Counted from the stretch's first letter, positions 37,331 to 46,488 are shown. The stretch: 64,000 nucleotides of DNA from Sphingomonas_E sp042693015 (GCF_042693015.1 NZ_CP170544.1:4216001-4280000); one strand, 5' to 3'. The notes: a model not told the origin generated them from the letters alone. Numbers and translations are program-made.

Positions 37331-37978
37331 TCAGAGTGCCAAATTATAGGGTTCGACGGTCGCCGTACCCGCCTCGGGATCGAGGTTCAGAAACTTACAT
37401 TCCATCGCATCGGTCGCGCGATCCATGTGGACGTGAAACCGTGACTTCTGGCCGCCGAGGATAATCATGTGATCCATGATCAAATTCCAGAAGCGCTCCT
37501 TCGCCCTATTTATGGCCAGGGGATCGCTGGCGTTCGTCCGCTTCAGGTATTTCTTCGCCGACGCCCGGTGGAGGTGGTCGCCCGATTTTTGCCAGATCGA
37601 TTCGATCTCGGCTCGCGCGATTGAATGGCCGTGACCAACACCATCGAAGTGCCAGCCCTCATTGGTCTTTTGCATGATTGAAGGAGTTGGGAAGAAGTCG
37701 GGATAGCAAGCCTCCAGCGCCTTGAAGATGGCGACGGGACTGTAATCATCACGGAAGGCTTTGTGGCTGTCGAAGTCACCCTGAGCCGCGAGGCATGCCA
37801 CCGCAAAGCACTCGCACACCAGGCGAAGCTGGAGATGGCACGACTCGGCTTGCACCAGTTCGGGGACAGGCGAAGCGAGGATCGCGTCAATCGACCTCAA
37901 TCGAACGCGAATCTCATGGAGCGCGTTAATGTAAAGGTCGGCCTTCTCACGATTTGATTTAGGGTAAGTCACAGCCAT
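37331..37978 (-). CDS. Unknown island protein
   Basis: 215 residues from ATG 37978; a TTG at 38014 is in frame. The N-terminal half is helical (REKADLYINALHEIRVRLRS), the middle has LQLRLVCECFAVACLAAQGD, and the C-terminal part is beta-rich. I recognise no motif. Its codon use is less GC-biased than that of the core genes. It is the last gene before attR. Confidence 0.55.
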   Translation of the reverse strand: MAVTYPKSNREKADLYINALHEIRVRLRSIDAILASPVPELVQAESCHLQLRLVCECFAVACLAAQGDFDSHKAFRDDYSPVAIFKALEACYPDFFPTPSIMQKTNEGWHFDGVGHGHSIARAEIESIWQKSGDHLHRASAKKYLKRTNASDPLAINRAKERFWNLIMDHMIILGGQKSRFHVHMDRATDAMECKFLNLDPEAGTATVEPYNLAL

Positions 37979-38368
37979 CTGGCCTGAATAATGCTGAGGG
38001 GCTTCCTGCGCCAAACATCAATCAGAGCGTTGCACAGGGTTGATGGCACATCGGGATCGCCCCCTTCCCGTGTGCCGATTTTGCCACTTGCAACGCTCCT
38101 GCGACCAATCGCTCCACGATTGACCAGGCCAAGGTCAAATGCAGCTGAACCCAGGCCACTCCGATCGGGCGTCTAGGACAGTGCAAAAATCGCTGGCGGC
38201 AAGGCTAGGTCGAGATTGTCGACGCCGAATCGAAAGCATGGCAAACTGCCATTTGCCACGGCATTTCGGGCGATAGCTGGATGTGCGTGGGAGAAGATGT
38301 GGGTAAGCTCAGACCCGTCGGGCGAAACATGAGGATTTGTCAGGCCTGAGCGAGGGTGGTTGGGTGGA
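37979..38368. other. Right end of the island, no gene seen
   Basis: This stretch contains the arm-type repeat near attR and a small inverted repeat GGCAAACTGCCATTTGCC around 38240. No convincing ORF is present. Confidence 0.4.
38285..38306. promoter_or_regulatory. Candidate arm-type site near attR
   Basis: GCGTGGGAGAAGATGTGGGTAA repeats the GTGGGA..A.TGTGGG pattern found near attL and before the integrase, so the same protein probably bound on both sides. Confidence 0.4.
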
Positions 38369-38383
38369 AGCCCTGTCCACCAT
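38369..38383. repeat. attR, copy of the tRNA-Tyr 3' end
   Basis: AGCCCTGTCCACCAT matches 30953-30967 exactly. Upstream, TGGTTGGGTGGA keeps partial similarity to the tRNA T-arm TGGTTCGAATCC. This is the chromosomal right boundary. Confidence 0.85.
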
Positions 38384-38933
38384 CAGTCAATCCAGCGCGG
38401 CAATTCCAATCAATTCGCAGAGGCTCGTTTTAACGCGCTTTTGTGCGGGCCGGATCGTCCAGATTGTGTGGCCACTTTCGGTGGTATTCCGAGGCGATAC
38501 CTTCATTATACAGGGGAGCGGCAAAACTGAGGTGCGACAGGTTAACCGATACAACCCCAACTAAAAAGCAACCAATGTGCGGGCCTACGTGATAGCTGGA
38601 CCGTGCACCCCTCACGGTTTCGGAGAGTTCTGCTGCGGCACCTCCGGTCGCGCTTACAAAGTTGTCGTGGGCTCATGATCCGCTGCGCCTCCACGCTCTA
38701 CGAATATGTCGGATGCATGCTGATGAAAGAGCCCCAGCGGCTCAAAATCGATCGGCAAACACCATTTGCTAAGGTTCCGGGCGAGCCCCCTTGTTACAGA
38801 TAATCAGCGTAGATCCTGCAGACGGCGCTCTATTGTACACGATGTCACCGGGAAACCATGTCCGGTAGCGGGAGTAGCCAGCTTTGCTAGCGGGCACTTT
38901 GCATCCCGCGAGGAAACCTAATAAGCGACTGAA
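38384..38933. other. Region before the exopolysaccharide cluster, no gene seen
   Basis: About 550 bp with lower GC. It presumably holds the promoter of the exopolysaccharide operon starting at 38934. Short frames occur here but none has codon bias or a ribosome site. Confidence 0.4.
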
Positions 38934-40289
38934 ATGCAAAAACGCCACGCCCATGCCCCGCAGATGCGCCCGAGCCTGCCATTCGCTATGTTGGTTGTGC
39001 TATTCGGAACCCTGTGGCTGGCCGGTGGTGCGTCGATCTCGAGCGCAGATGGGCAGGCAATCGTGCGCCTTATTTCCGCGACGTTGATTGTGCTGGCGAT
39101 TGTTTTCTGCGGCCGCCCAGCGTTTACGGCGGGCTTAGTGCCGTTCTGGTTCTTGTTGGCATGTGTCGGGCTAGCGGCCGTGCAATTGATCCCCATGCCG
39201 CCGGCCATGTGGCAGACGCTCCCCGGGCGTGACCTAATCACGCAAGCTGCGGCGATTCAGGGGCAAGAGCAGATTTGGCGACCATGGTCGATGGTCCCTT
39301 CCATGACCTTGAATGCTCTCTTCTCGCTGCTTGTGCCCGCGACGACATTGTTCCTTCTCATGCTGCTGACGGAGCGCGAGCGTCGCTATCTGCCGGGCTT
39401 GATGCTCATATTCATTGTCGCGGCGACCTTGGTCGGGCTACTGCAATTTTCCGGAACCCGTATCAACAATCCTCTTATAAACCAAAGCTATGAGGTGAGC
39501 GGCCCCTTTGCCAACCGTAACCATTTGGCGCTCCTGCTGGCATGTGGCTGCCTTGTGGCGCCGGCATGGGCTGCCTCGGGCCGGGGATGGCGGGGGCCGG
39601 CAGCACTTGCCTTGGTTCTGCTGTTTCTCCTGACTGCATTGGCAAGTGGATCGCGCGCCGGATTTGCGTTGTCGATACTGTCGCTGCCGATTGCAATGCT
39701 TCTGGTACGGGGCCACTTTCGGAAAACACTCGGTCGTATGCCGCGCTGGGGGCGCCCTGTCCTGATTGCGGTCTTTCTCCTGCTTGTTGTGGCCCTCGTA
39801 ACATTTGCGATTGCGGCCGATCGGGGCGCATCAATCGCTCGCGCGCAATTCCTCAATATGGCAGATGACCTCCGCTTCCGGGCATTGCCAGATACTCTCG
39901 ATCTAGCGAGGACGTATTTCCCGTTCGGGGCGGGTATGGGAAGTTTTGATACGGTGTTCCGAATGAACGAGCCGCTCAACCTGCTCGACCGTACCTATTT
40001 CAACCATGCGCACAACGATTTTCTCGAAGTTGTGATAGACGGCGGGCTTTTTGGCATTTTGTTGCTCATGGCGGCGTTGGTTTGGTGGGGCATTGTCTCG
40101 TTACGGGTGTGGCGAGCGGGGCCGGGATCGAGTTTTCTGATGCCCAAGCTGGGTTCGGCTATGCTGCTTTTGATGCTCCTCGGCGCCGTCGTCGATTTCG
40201 CGGCACGTACCCCCATCATGATGACGGTTATCGTCGTCGCAGCTTTCTGGTTGAATTCGGGGGCGACGGCGAATGCTCCGGACGAGTGA
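38934..40289 (+). CDS. O-antigen ligase/Wzy-type polymerase family membrane protein
   Basis: 451 residues with about ten to twelve transmembrane helices. The Wzy_C/O-antigen ligase region is seen: a periplasmic loop with FANRNHLALLLACGC and HAHNDFLEVVIDGGLFGI with a conserved histidine near residue 360. It likely joins or polymerises lipid-linked repeat units in the periplasm. It is the first gene of the plus-strand part of the exopolysaccharide locus. Confidence 0.85.
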   Translation: MQKRHAHAPQMRPSLPFAMLVVLFGTLWLAGGASISSADGQAIVRLISATLIVLAIVFCGRPAFTAGLVPFWFLLACVGLAAVQLIPMPPAMWQTLPGRDLITQAAAIQGQEQIWRPWSMVPSMTLNALFSLLVPATTLFLLMLLTERERRYLPGLMLIFIVAATLVGLLQFSGTRINNPLINQSYEVSGPFANRNHLALLLACGCLVAPAWAASGRGWRGPAALALVLLFLLTALASGSRAGFALSILSLPIAMLLVRGHFRKTLGRMPRWGRPVLIAVFLLLVVALVTFAIAADRGASIARAQFLNMADDLRFRALPDTLDLARTYFPFGAGMGSFDTVFRMNEPLNLLDRTYFNHAHNDFLEVVIDGGLFGILLLMAALVWWGIVSLRVWRAGPGSSFLMPKLGSAMLLLMLLGAVVDFAARTPIMMTVIVVAAFWLNSGATANAPDE

Positions 40290-40470
40290 GGCCGTGCGGG
40301 ATATTCGGGACGCTGGCGGGATTTTGGGTTTCGCGCACCTCCATTCCCGGCGGAACTGTGGCGTCTCCTGCGAATCCGTCCTATTGGCAGGTTGGCGTGT
40401 CTTTACCGGGCGAGATTGAGCGCATATAGCCGGCAGGCTTTTCTATAACGACTTGGATTGACGTAGGCGC

Positions 40471-41184
40471 ATGCGTGCAATTTGCGGTATTTTGTCGCTG
40501 GCAATATTTTTGACTGCGTGCGTTAGCCGCGGCGAGCCACCTCGGTCGAATGCGCGGCTAACCGTCGTCGAGGGGCAATTCACGCTGCCGGCGCCTGCTC
40601 GTGCCGATCTAACCGCGCCGGATCGGCCGTCGTTGGTTGGCCCGCTGGACACCATCTTTGTGGACGTCTTCAATGTTCCCGAGTTGAGCCGTGAGATGCA
40701 GGTCGATGCTAGCGGTCGCATTTCAATGCCGCTTATCGGCACTGTGGATGCGCGAGGTAAAACGGCTGGCGAACTCGCAGCTGCGATTGAGGATTCGTTG
40801 CGCGGGCGTTATGTCCGCGACCCAGATGTGACCGTCAATATTCGCAGTTCCGTGAGCCAGGTCGTCTCGATTGACGGCCAAGTCGCGGACCCCGGTCTTT
40901 ACCCCGTAACAAATCAGATGACGTTGCTACGAGCCGTTGCCTCAGCAAGGGGCTTAACCGAGTTCGCTCGGCAGGACGACGTGGTGATCCTCCGCACGGT
41001 CGATGGACGTAAAATGGCAGGTCTGTACAATATCGCTGCAATTCGCCGCGGTGTGTACGACGATCCACCCATCTATGCGAATGATGTTGTCATTGTGGGC
41101 GATTCTCCCGAGCGGCGTCTTTTCCGTGACGTGATTGCGGTTGCTCCGCTGGTGGTGGCGCCGTTGGTGGCACTAGTAAATTAA
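40471..41184 (+). CDS. Outer-membrane polysaccharide export lipoprotein (Wza-like)
   Basis: 237 residues with a lipoprotein signal and lipobox LTAC (cysteine near residue 16). The Poly_export domain has DTIFVDVFNVPELSREMQVD and RISMPLIGTVDARGKT, followed by one SLBB domain (VSIDGQVADPGLYPV). It forms the outer-membrane exit channel with the BY-kinase complex. It precedes the kinase by 15 nt. Confidence 0.92.
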   Translation: MRAICGILSLAIFLTACVSRGEPPRSNARLTVVEGQFTLPAPARADLTAPDRPSLVGPLDTIFVDVFNVPELSREMQVDASGRISMPLIGTVDARGKTAGELAAAIEDSLRGRYVRDPDVTVNIRSSVSQVVSIDGQVADPGLYPVTNQMTLLRAVASARGLTEFARQDDVVILRTVDGRKMAGLYNIAAIRRGVYDDPPIYANDVVIVGDSPERRLFRDVIAVAPLVVAPLVALVN

Positions 41185-41199
41185 GGTCCGGCTTTCGAT

Positions 41200-43398
41200 A
41201 TGAATGTGGTTTCATCCAAGCCGCGCGGCGGATTGCCTGTAAGCGGAGCCCCCGCGATCGCTGGGGACGACGACAAAGGCTCTCGCATTCCGACGTTGCT
41301 GCAATATTTACGGATTGCGATCCGCTGGCGTTACGTCATCATCGCGGCGACGGCGGTCTGTGCAGTTCTAGGGTTGATCATTACGCTGTTAATGACGCCC
41401 CAATATACTGCCGTGTCGACAATCGAGATCGCTCGCGAATCCGACAGGGTTACGAACTTCCAGGGTGTGGAGCGTGAGGCATCGCTCGCGGACCAGGAAT
41501 TCTACCAGACGCAATACGGTCTACTGGAATCGAAATCGCTTGCGGAACGCGTGGCCGTGCAATTGCGGCTGGTCGATGATCCGAAGTTTTTTGAAACTTT
41601 TGATGTTTCTAGCGACGAGCCCGCCTTCCAGCAGTTTGATGGTCGCTATCCAGCCTCCGGGCGAGCGATCCGGCAACGTGTTGCAGGTGCCATCCTGCTG
41701 AAAAACATAGATATTGAGCCTGTGCGCCTTTCGCGCCTGGTAAGTCTCCAGTTCACTAGTCCGCAGGCCGATCTCTCGGCCCGTATTGCTAACGCGTGGG
41801 CTGAGGCCTTCATTCGGACCAATCTGGAGCGCAAGCTGCAGGCGACATCATATGGTCGCAACTTCCTGCAGCGTCAGTTGGCTGATTACAAGGAGCGCCT
41901 CGATCAATCGCAGCGCCAGTTGGTCGCCTACGCCTCACGAGAGCAGATTATCAACCTGCCTGGGCAAGCGGGGCCGGAGCGCTCGATCGTGGCCGATGAC
42001 CTTGCCGCCTATAATACTGCGCTGACATCGGCGACGGCGGCGCGAATTCAGGCCCAGGCTAGCTATCGGCAGGCGGGGGCTGAGGGCGCATCTCCCGAGG
42101 CGCTCAGCAACCCTGCTATCAACGAGATGCGTCAACGCCGGGCGGCGCTCTCCGCTGAATATAGGCGGTTAATGGTTCAGTTCGAGCCGACCTACCCGAC
42201 GGCGCAGGCGATCCAGTCTCAGATCGATCAGATCGATCGCTCGATCACGCGAGAGGAGCACCGTATCAAGGGATCGCTTCAGGCTGAGTACCGAGAGGCT
42301 GTCGATCGTGAAAGCGCACTGCAGGCGCGGGTGAAGGCGCTCAAAGGCGATTACCTGGATCTCCGTCGCCGTAGTATCCAATATAATATTTTCCAGCAGG
42401 AAGTGAATACCAATCAGGCGCTCTATGACGGGCTTCTGCAGCGCTTCAAGGAGATCGGCGTAGCGGGAGGCGTAGGCGTCAACAACATATCGGTGGTCGA
42501 CCCCGCCGACGTGCCACAGCAGCCGTCGAGCCCGCGTATCCTCCTCAATCTCGCAATTGCGTTGCTTGCTGGTTTGGCGATCGGCGCGGGTGCTGCTTTC
42601 GCGCTTGAGCAGATCGACGAGGCGATCGTAGATCCGGCAGAAGTCGAACGCCGACTTGGCTTGCCACTGCTCGGCTCGGTGCCGCGGGTCGAGGGGCAGG
42701 AGCCCAAGGAAGCTCTGCTGGACCGCAAATCTGATCTGGTCGATGCCTATCTAGCGGTTCAGACCAATCTCGCCTTCACCACCGAGCATGGCGTGCCGCG
42801 CGCATTCTCTGTTACGTCCACGCGTCCAGCGGAAGGCAAGTCGACGACGGCATTGGCGCTTGCGACGACGCTGGCGCGCGCGCAACGCAAGGTGATTCTG
42901 GTCGATGGAGACATGCGCTCACCATCGGTCCATCAACTGGGTGAAGTTGGTCATGAGCGCGGCCTCAGCAACTTCCTCACAGGCGAAGATGACATTGCTT
43001 CGTTGACCTTCCAAATGCGCGATCTAGGCTTCGTCGCCATGTCGGCGGGGCCGATCCCACCGAATGCCGCGGAATTGCTGACCGGCAACCGTTTGTCGGT
43101 GCTGATTGAACGGTTGCTGGATACCTATGATCATGTCGTCATCGACTCGCCCCCGGTCATGGGACTCGCCGATGCGCCGCTGATTGCCTCACACGTTCAG
43201 GGCGTTATCTATGCGGTGGAGTCGCATGGCATTCGGTCCAGCTTGGTCAAGACCGCTCTTGGCAGGCTGGCCAGCGCCAACGCACACATATTCGGTGGCG
43301 TGCTAACAAAATTCGACGCTCGAAAGGCGCACTACGGCTACGGCTACGAATATGGCTACAGCTACGGACGCGGCGAAGCTGCTAAGGCGGCTCCGTAA
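41200..43398 (+). CDS. Wzz/BY-kinase fusion: polysaccharide co-polymerase and tyrosine autokinase
   Basis: 732 residues. N-terminal Wzz domain with first membrane helix (YVIIAATAVCAVLGLIITL), a long coiled-coil periplasmic region, the second helix (ILLNLAIALLAGLAIGAG, near 450), then the cytoplasmic kinase: Walker A STRPAEGKSTTALALA, A' VILVDGDMRSPS and B VVIDSPPVMG. The C-terminus has a YGYGYEYGYSYGRG tyrosine cluster, the autophosphorylation site. It controls chain length and export; its stop overlaps the next ATG by 1 nt. Confidence 0.94.
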   Translation: MNVVSSKPRGGLPVSGAPAIAGDDDKGSRIPTLLQYLRIAIRWRYVIIAATAVCAVLGLIITLLMTPQYTAVSTIEIARESDRVTNFQGVEREASLADQEFYQTQYGLLESKSLAERVAVQLRLVDDPKFFETFDVSSDEPAFQQFDGRYPASGRAIRQRVAGAILLKNIDIEPVRLSRLVSLQFTSPQADLSARIANAWAEAFIRTNLERKLQATSYGRNFLQRQLADYKERLDQSQRQLVAYASREQIINLPGQAGPERSIVADDLAAYNTALTSATAARIQAQASYRQAGAEGASPEALSNPAINEMRQRRAALSAEYRRLMVQFEPTYPTAQAIQSQIDQIDRSITREEHRIKGSLQAEYREAVDRESALQARVKALKGDYLDLRRRSIQYNIFQQEVNTNQALYDGLLQRFKEIGVAGGVGVNNISVVDPADVPQQPSSPRILLNLAIALLAGLAIGAGAAFALEQIDEAIVDPAEVERRLGLPLLGSVPRVEGQEPKEALLDRKSDLVDAYLAVQTNLAFTTEHGVPRAFSVTSTRPAEGKSTTALALATTLARAQRKVILVDGDMRSPSVHQLGEVGHERGLSNFLTGEDDIASLTFQMRDLGFVAMSAGPIPPNAAELLTGNRLSVLIERLLDTYDHVVIDSPPVMGLADAPLIASHVQGVIYAVESHGIRSSLVKTALGRLASANAHIFGGVLTKFDARKAHYGYGYEYGYSYGRGEAAKAAP

Positions 43399-44639
43399 TG
43401 GTAAAGCGCGCAACCCTGTCACGGCGCTCATCGGCGGAGTGGGGCGCGCGCTTGCTGCTGGCAGCGGTAACGGCATGGGTGGGCTATCAGGCCGTCGTAT
43501 TTTCAATCGCCGGTGGCCTGCCCAACAGCCAAATCAAGCGCGCCTATGCGATGGCGCCCCACAACGGCCGGATCGCCGCGCGCTTGTCCGAAGTCTTGTC
43601 GGGCGCTGACGCTACACCCGCCGACCGCGCCCGCGCCGACCGACTTGCGCGCGAGGCCCTGCGTGATGATGCAACTGCAGTGAAGGCGGTCGCGACGCTC
43701 GGCAATAGCGCGCTATTTCGCAACCAACCCGAAGAGGCGCGGCGTTGGTTCGAATATTCGCAGCGCCTGTCGCGACGAGATCTGCGGACCCAAATTTGGG
43801 CGATCGAGGATGCGGTGCTTCGCGAAGATATTCCGAGTGCACTCCACCATTACGATATAGCGCTTCGTGTTCACCGACGTGCAAACGACCTGTTGTTCCC
43901 GGTGTTGGTGGCCGCCATCAGCGAGCCCACGATCCGCATCGCACTGACCAAAACGCTCGCGAGGCAACCGCTCTGGACGAACAGCTTTATCGACTTTGCT
44001 TCGCGAAATAGGCAGAATCCGGAGGTGGTTGCTGCTTTGTTCCGCAATTTGCTTCAAGTGGGCGTCCCGGTGTCAGACGGCGCCACGGCAAGTATTCTTG
44101 ACGCGTTGATCGCTGGCGGAAACTACGATGTGGCTTGGGCGTATTATGCCGTTGTCCGCCCGGGTGTCGATCGAGCTCAATCGCGCGATCCGAACTTGAG
44201 CGCAAATCTGGAGGTGCCCTCGTCGCTTGACTGGGTTCCGCTCGATAGGACAGGCATTTCCGCTTCACTCCAGCGCGCCGGCGACCGCGGCGTGTTCGAT
44301 TTTGCAGCGGTTTCGACTGTGGGTGGTCCCGTGTTGCAACAATTGCAGATTCTGCCGCCGGGCGATTATGTGATTGAGGGGCATAGCATTGGTATCTCTC
44401 AAGCCGAGAACGCGCGCCCTTATTGGACACTCAGCTGCCGCAATGGTAAGGAATTGGGTCGGGTCAACATGCCTAACTCTGCTGTCAATGCCGGCCGCTT
44501 TGGCGGTAGCTTTACGGTGTCTGACGGTTGCCCCGTACAGTTGCTGATGCTGACCGTGCGCTCTTCCAACGAAATTTCAGGATCGACTGGACAGATCGAT
44601 CGCGTGCTGCTGCACCCCGCGGTTGATCGGAATGAATAA
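43398..44639 (+). CDS. TPR-like membrane protein of exopolysaccharide locus
   Basis: 413 residues, translationally coupled to the BY-kinase. One N-terminal helix (LLLAAVTAWVGYQAVVFSI) anchors it. Residues about 45-200 form TPR-like helices (LAREALRDDATAVKAVATL, NQPEEARRWFEYSQRLSRRD). The C-terminal half is beta-rich with ILPPGDYVIEGHSIG. It probably helps assembly of the export complex; I know no named homologue. Confidence 0.65.
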   Translation: MVKRATLSRRSSAEWGARLLLAAVTAWVGYQAVVFSIAGGLPNSQIKRAYAMAPHNGRIAARLSEVLSGADATPADRARADRLAREALRDDATAVKAVATLGNSALFRNQPEEARRWFEYSQRLSRRDLRTQIWAIEDAVLREDIPSALHHYDIALRVHRRANDLLFPVLVAAISEPTIRIALTKTLARQPLWTNSFIDFASRNRQNPEVVAALFRNLLQVGVPVSDGATASILDALIAGGNYDVAWAYYAVVRPGVDRAQSRDPNLSANLEVPSSLDWVPLDRTGISASLQRAGDRGVFDFAAVSTVGGPVLQQLQILPPGDYVIEGHSIGISQAENARPYWTLSCRNGKELGRVNMPNSAVNAGRFGGSFTVSDGCPVQLLMLTVRSSNEISGSTGQIDRVLLHPAVDRNE

Positions 44640-44643
44640 CGTC

Positions 44644-44943
44644 ATGAGACGCCTTGTCCTGCTCGCTGCCATTTTGGGCGCTGTTCCGGCGCTTGCGCAG
44701 GACCAGCAGAAGATCCTGACGGCGGGCGATGTTGCCGGGTCCGCCGTTGGTACGGTCGGCGAACGCCAAAGCGCTGCACAGATCGCTAACATCAACCCGA
44801 CGGCGCGGATCGATAGTCGTATCTCCAATCGCGTCCAGAATCGTATCCATAGCAGGATGGATCGTAATTATGATCCAAAAGCAAATCCTGCTTCATCCGT
44901 TGAGGCGGCCATCGACAAGACCCGCGTCGCCGCTCCTCGGTGA
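44644..44943 (+). CDS. Small exported protein of the exopolysaccharide locus
   Basis: 99 residues from ATG 44644; ATG 44632 in the same frame overlaps the previous stop. The signal peptide is MRRLVLLAAILGAVPALAQ. The mature part is short with an Asn/Arg-rich middle (ISNRVQNRIHSRMDRN). Function unknown; position suggests co-expression with the TPR-like gene. Confidence 0.6.
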   Translation: MRRLVLLAAILGAVPALAQDQQKILTAGDVAGSAVGTVGERQSAAQIANINPTARIDSRISNRVQNRIHSRMDRNYDPKANPASSVEAAIDKTRVAAPR

Positions 44944-45290
44944 TACCGCTTAGACGGGGCTGTGAACCAATATTTCGGGCCCATCTAAGTTGGCGGAAGT
45001 GCCGTCCTCACAAATCTGATTCCGCTTCCAAGCAGATGATCATGCCGCGAATCCGCGCCAGAGATTTGCGTTGGATTGTCGATAGGATTGAACGGGCTGT
45101 TAGTATTGGTGGGGGATAAGCTGGCGATAAGTCTAGCAATGCGATCATCGGATTTGCGGTGCGAAATCGATGACCTATCTCATCGACGCCGCAACCTGCA
45201 TGGGGGGGCAAATTGTTGCATCGGTCGTTTCGGAACTGACTTCACATTCTGAGGGAAATCAGGATGTCGGCGTCTTCATGTCCAGCGTCG

Positions 45291-45440
45291 TTGCGCGTGA
45301 GAACGGTTTGATTTTCTTCGCGAGGCGTTTTCGCCACGCGCGGTGGTTTTGCAAGTCGCGCGCCGATACGATGTTTGGCGGATGTGGATCTGCATTTGAC
45401 ACCGGGCGGCCCTGCGTCGGGCTGAGGCGGCGTCTGTTCC
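45291..45440 (+). pseudogene. IS66-like TnpA relic, left part
   Basis: The frame ERFDFLREAFSPRAVVLQ resembles the start of TnpA (compare ERLDILREAFAPGARVAE of the outer IS66). It ends in a stop and has no start. A possible continuation lies right of the outer IS from 50642 (a SVPAVIEYAP-like stretch). Confidence 0.4.
45433..45440. repeat. Target duplication of outer IS66, left
   Basis: TCTGTTCC abuts the left end of the outer IS66 and recurs at 50634-50641 directly after its right end, the 8-bp duplication expected for IS66. Confidence 0.9.
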
Positions 45441-45597
45441 GTACCCATCCGGCGGATCCCGCCTTGTCGCTGAGGTGAGCGACCGGTCTTAAGAGCGCTC
45501 TTAAGAGTGCACTTAGGAGCGGTCGATGGGGCAGATCACGGTGTTTTCCGGCCCGGAGCGGCGGCGTCGTTGGAGCGACGAGGAGCGGCTGGATATC

Positions 45598-45605
45598 CTG
45601 AGGGA
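45598..45605. repeat. Target duplication of inner IS66, left
   Basis: CTGAGGGA precedes the inner IS and recurs at 48026-48033 after it, an exact 8-bp duplication inside the outer tnpA. Confidence 0.92.
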
Positions 45606-45663
45606 GTAATCGGTGTTCTGACGCCACCTTGCTTGATTTTGCGGCTGCGGCAGATGTGCGTGG

Positions 45664-46104
45664 ATGGACGAGGCCAGGCTTACGAGCGCATTGGACACCC
45701 ACACTGGAGCGGCTCTGAAGCCGGTTCGGCGAGTTGAACTGCTGAGTGGCATGGCCGGCCGGCGGCGGGTGTGGACGCTGGAGCAGAAGCTGGCGCTGGT
45801 GGCTGAGATGGAGCGTTGCGATAACATCGCGGCGTTTGCGCGGGAGCACGATATCAGCACCGCGCTGCTGTACACATGGCGCCGAGAGCTGCGCTACGCG
45901 ATAGAGGCCAGCAAGATCCCGCCCCGTCACGAGCCCATGTTTGTACCGGTAGTCGGCGAGGCACCATCGCCTGTCTCGCATGATGGGATTGTAGAGGTCG
46001 AGATTGGTGGTGCCGTTGTCCGGATCGGGCAAGCCGCCCGGGTCGATCTGGCGGTGGCCGTCATTCAAGCTCTGCAGTCGCCCACGATCCATGGTGATCG
46101 ATGA
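45664..46104 (+). CDS. tnpA: IS66-family TnpA (inner element)
   Basis: 146 residues with an N-terminal helix-turn-helix (TLEQKLALVAEMERCDNIAA and FAREHDISTALLYTWRREL). It overlaps tnpB by 4 nt (ATGA). It is accessory to transposition. It differs clearly from the outer TnpA. Confidence 0.9.
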   Translation: MDEARLTSALDTHTGAALKPVRRVELLSGMAGRRRVWTLEQKLALVAEMERCDNIAAFAREHDISTALLYTWRRELRYAIEASKIPPRHEPMFVPVVGEAPSPVSHDGIVEVEIGGAVVRIGQAARVDLAVAVIQALQSPTIHGDR

Positions 46105-46457
46105 TCGGGATCGGGCCTGGTACACGAGTGATGGTTGCAACGCGCCCAGTGGATTTCCGCAAGGGTCCGGATGCGCTGGCTGCGCTGGTCGGGGCAGAGT
46201 ACGGCGGCGATCCCTATTCTGGCGTCATATACGTATTCCGGGCGAAGCGCGCGGACCGCATCAAGCTGGTCTGGTGGGATGGCACGGGCCTGTGTCTGAT
46301 GGCCAAGAAGCTGGAGTCCGGGAGCTTCAAGTGGCCCGGGATCCAGGACGGCGTGATGCGGCTGACGGCCGCGCAGCTGGGCGCTTTGCTGGAGGGCCTC
46401 GACTGGCGCCGGGTACATGGCGGGCGCCGGCCGATTGCCCCACAGATTGCCGGTTGA
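46101..46457 (+). CDS. tnpB: IS66-family TnpB (inner element)
   Basis: 118 residues: RVMVATRPVDFRKGPDALAA then YVFRAKRADRIKLVWWDGTG and LESGSFKWPG are the conserved blocks of the Orf2 family. It is required for IS66 transposition but its biochemical role is unknown. Confidence 0.93.
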   Translation: MIGIGPGTRVMVATRPVDFRKGPDALAALVGAEYGGDPYSGVIYVFRAKRADRIKLVWWDGTGLCLMAKKLESGSFKWPGIQDGVMRLTAAQLGALLEGLDWRRVHGGRRPIAPQIAG

Positions 46458-46488
46458 CGGCGCTTTTCATGCCTGATTCACTGCCTCC

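Larger units (their letters stand above)
30953..38383. mobile_element. Genomic island integrated in tRNA-Tyr (about 7.4 kb)
   Basis: The island runs between the two 15-bp att repeats. From left to right it holds a truncated P4-type integrase, an IS21-family insertion, an excisionase/AlpA-like HTH, an HU gene, an HNH endonuclease gene, a tRNA-like sequence, a helix-turn-helix gene and an unknown gene. No phage structural or conjugation genes are visible. Without a functional integrase it is likely fixed unless helped in trans. Confidence 0.8.
44944..45440. other. Region between exopolysaccharide genes and IS block, with TnpA relic
   Basis: No intact gene. From about 45290 a plus-strand frame reads RFDFLREAFSPR then VVLQVARRYDV, which resembles the N-terminal helix-turn-helix of IS66 TnpA, so an old IS66 relic seems to be present. 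The outer IS66 is inserted into it at 45441. The first half (44944-45280) holds nothing recognisable. Confidence 0.45.

Noticed and set aside
30953..38383. Complete prophage or conjugative element
   Set aside because: No capsid, tail, terminase, relaxase or type IV secretion genes are present.
38337..38564. 75-codon frame spanning attR
   Set aside because: It crosses the island boundary, has no ribosome site and no family resemblance.
45170..45478. 102-codon frame before the outer IS66
   Set aside because: It runs into the IS end and competes with a TnpA-like frame; no motif supports it.
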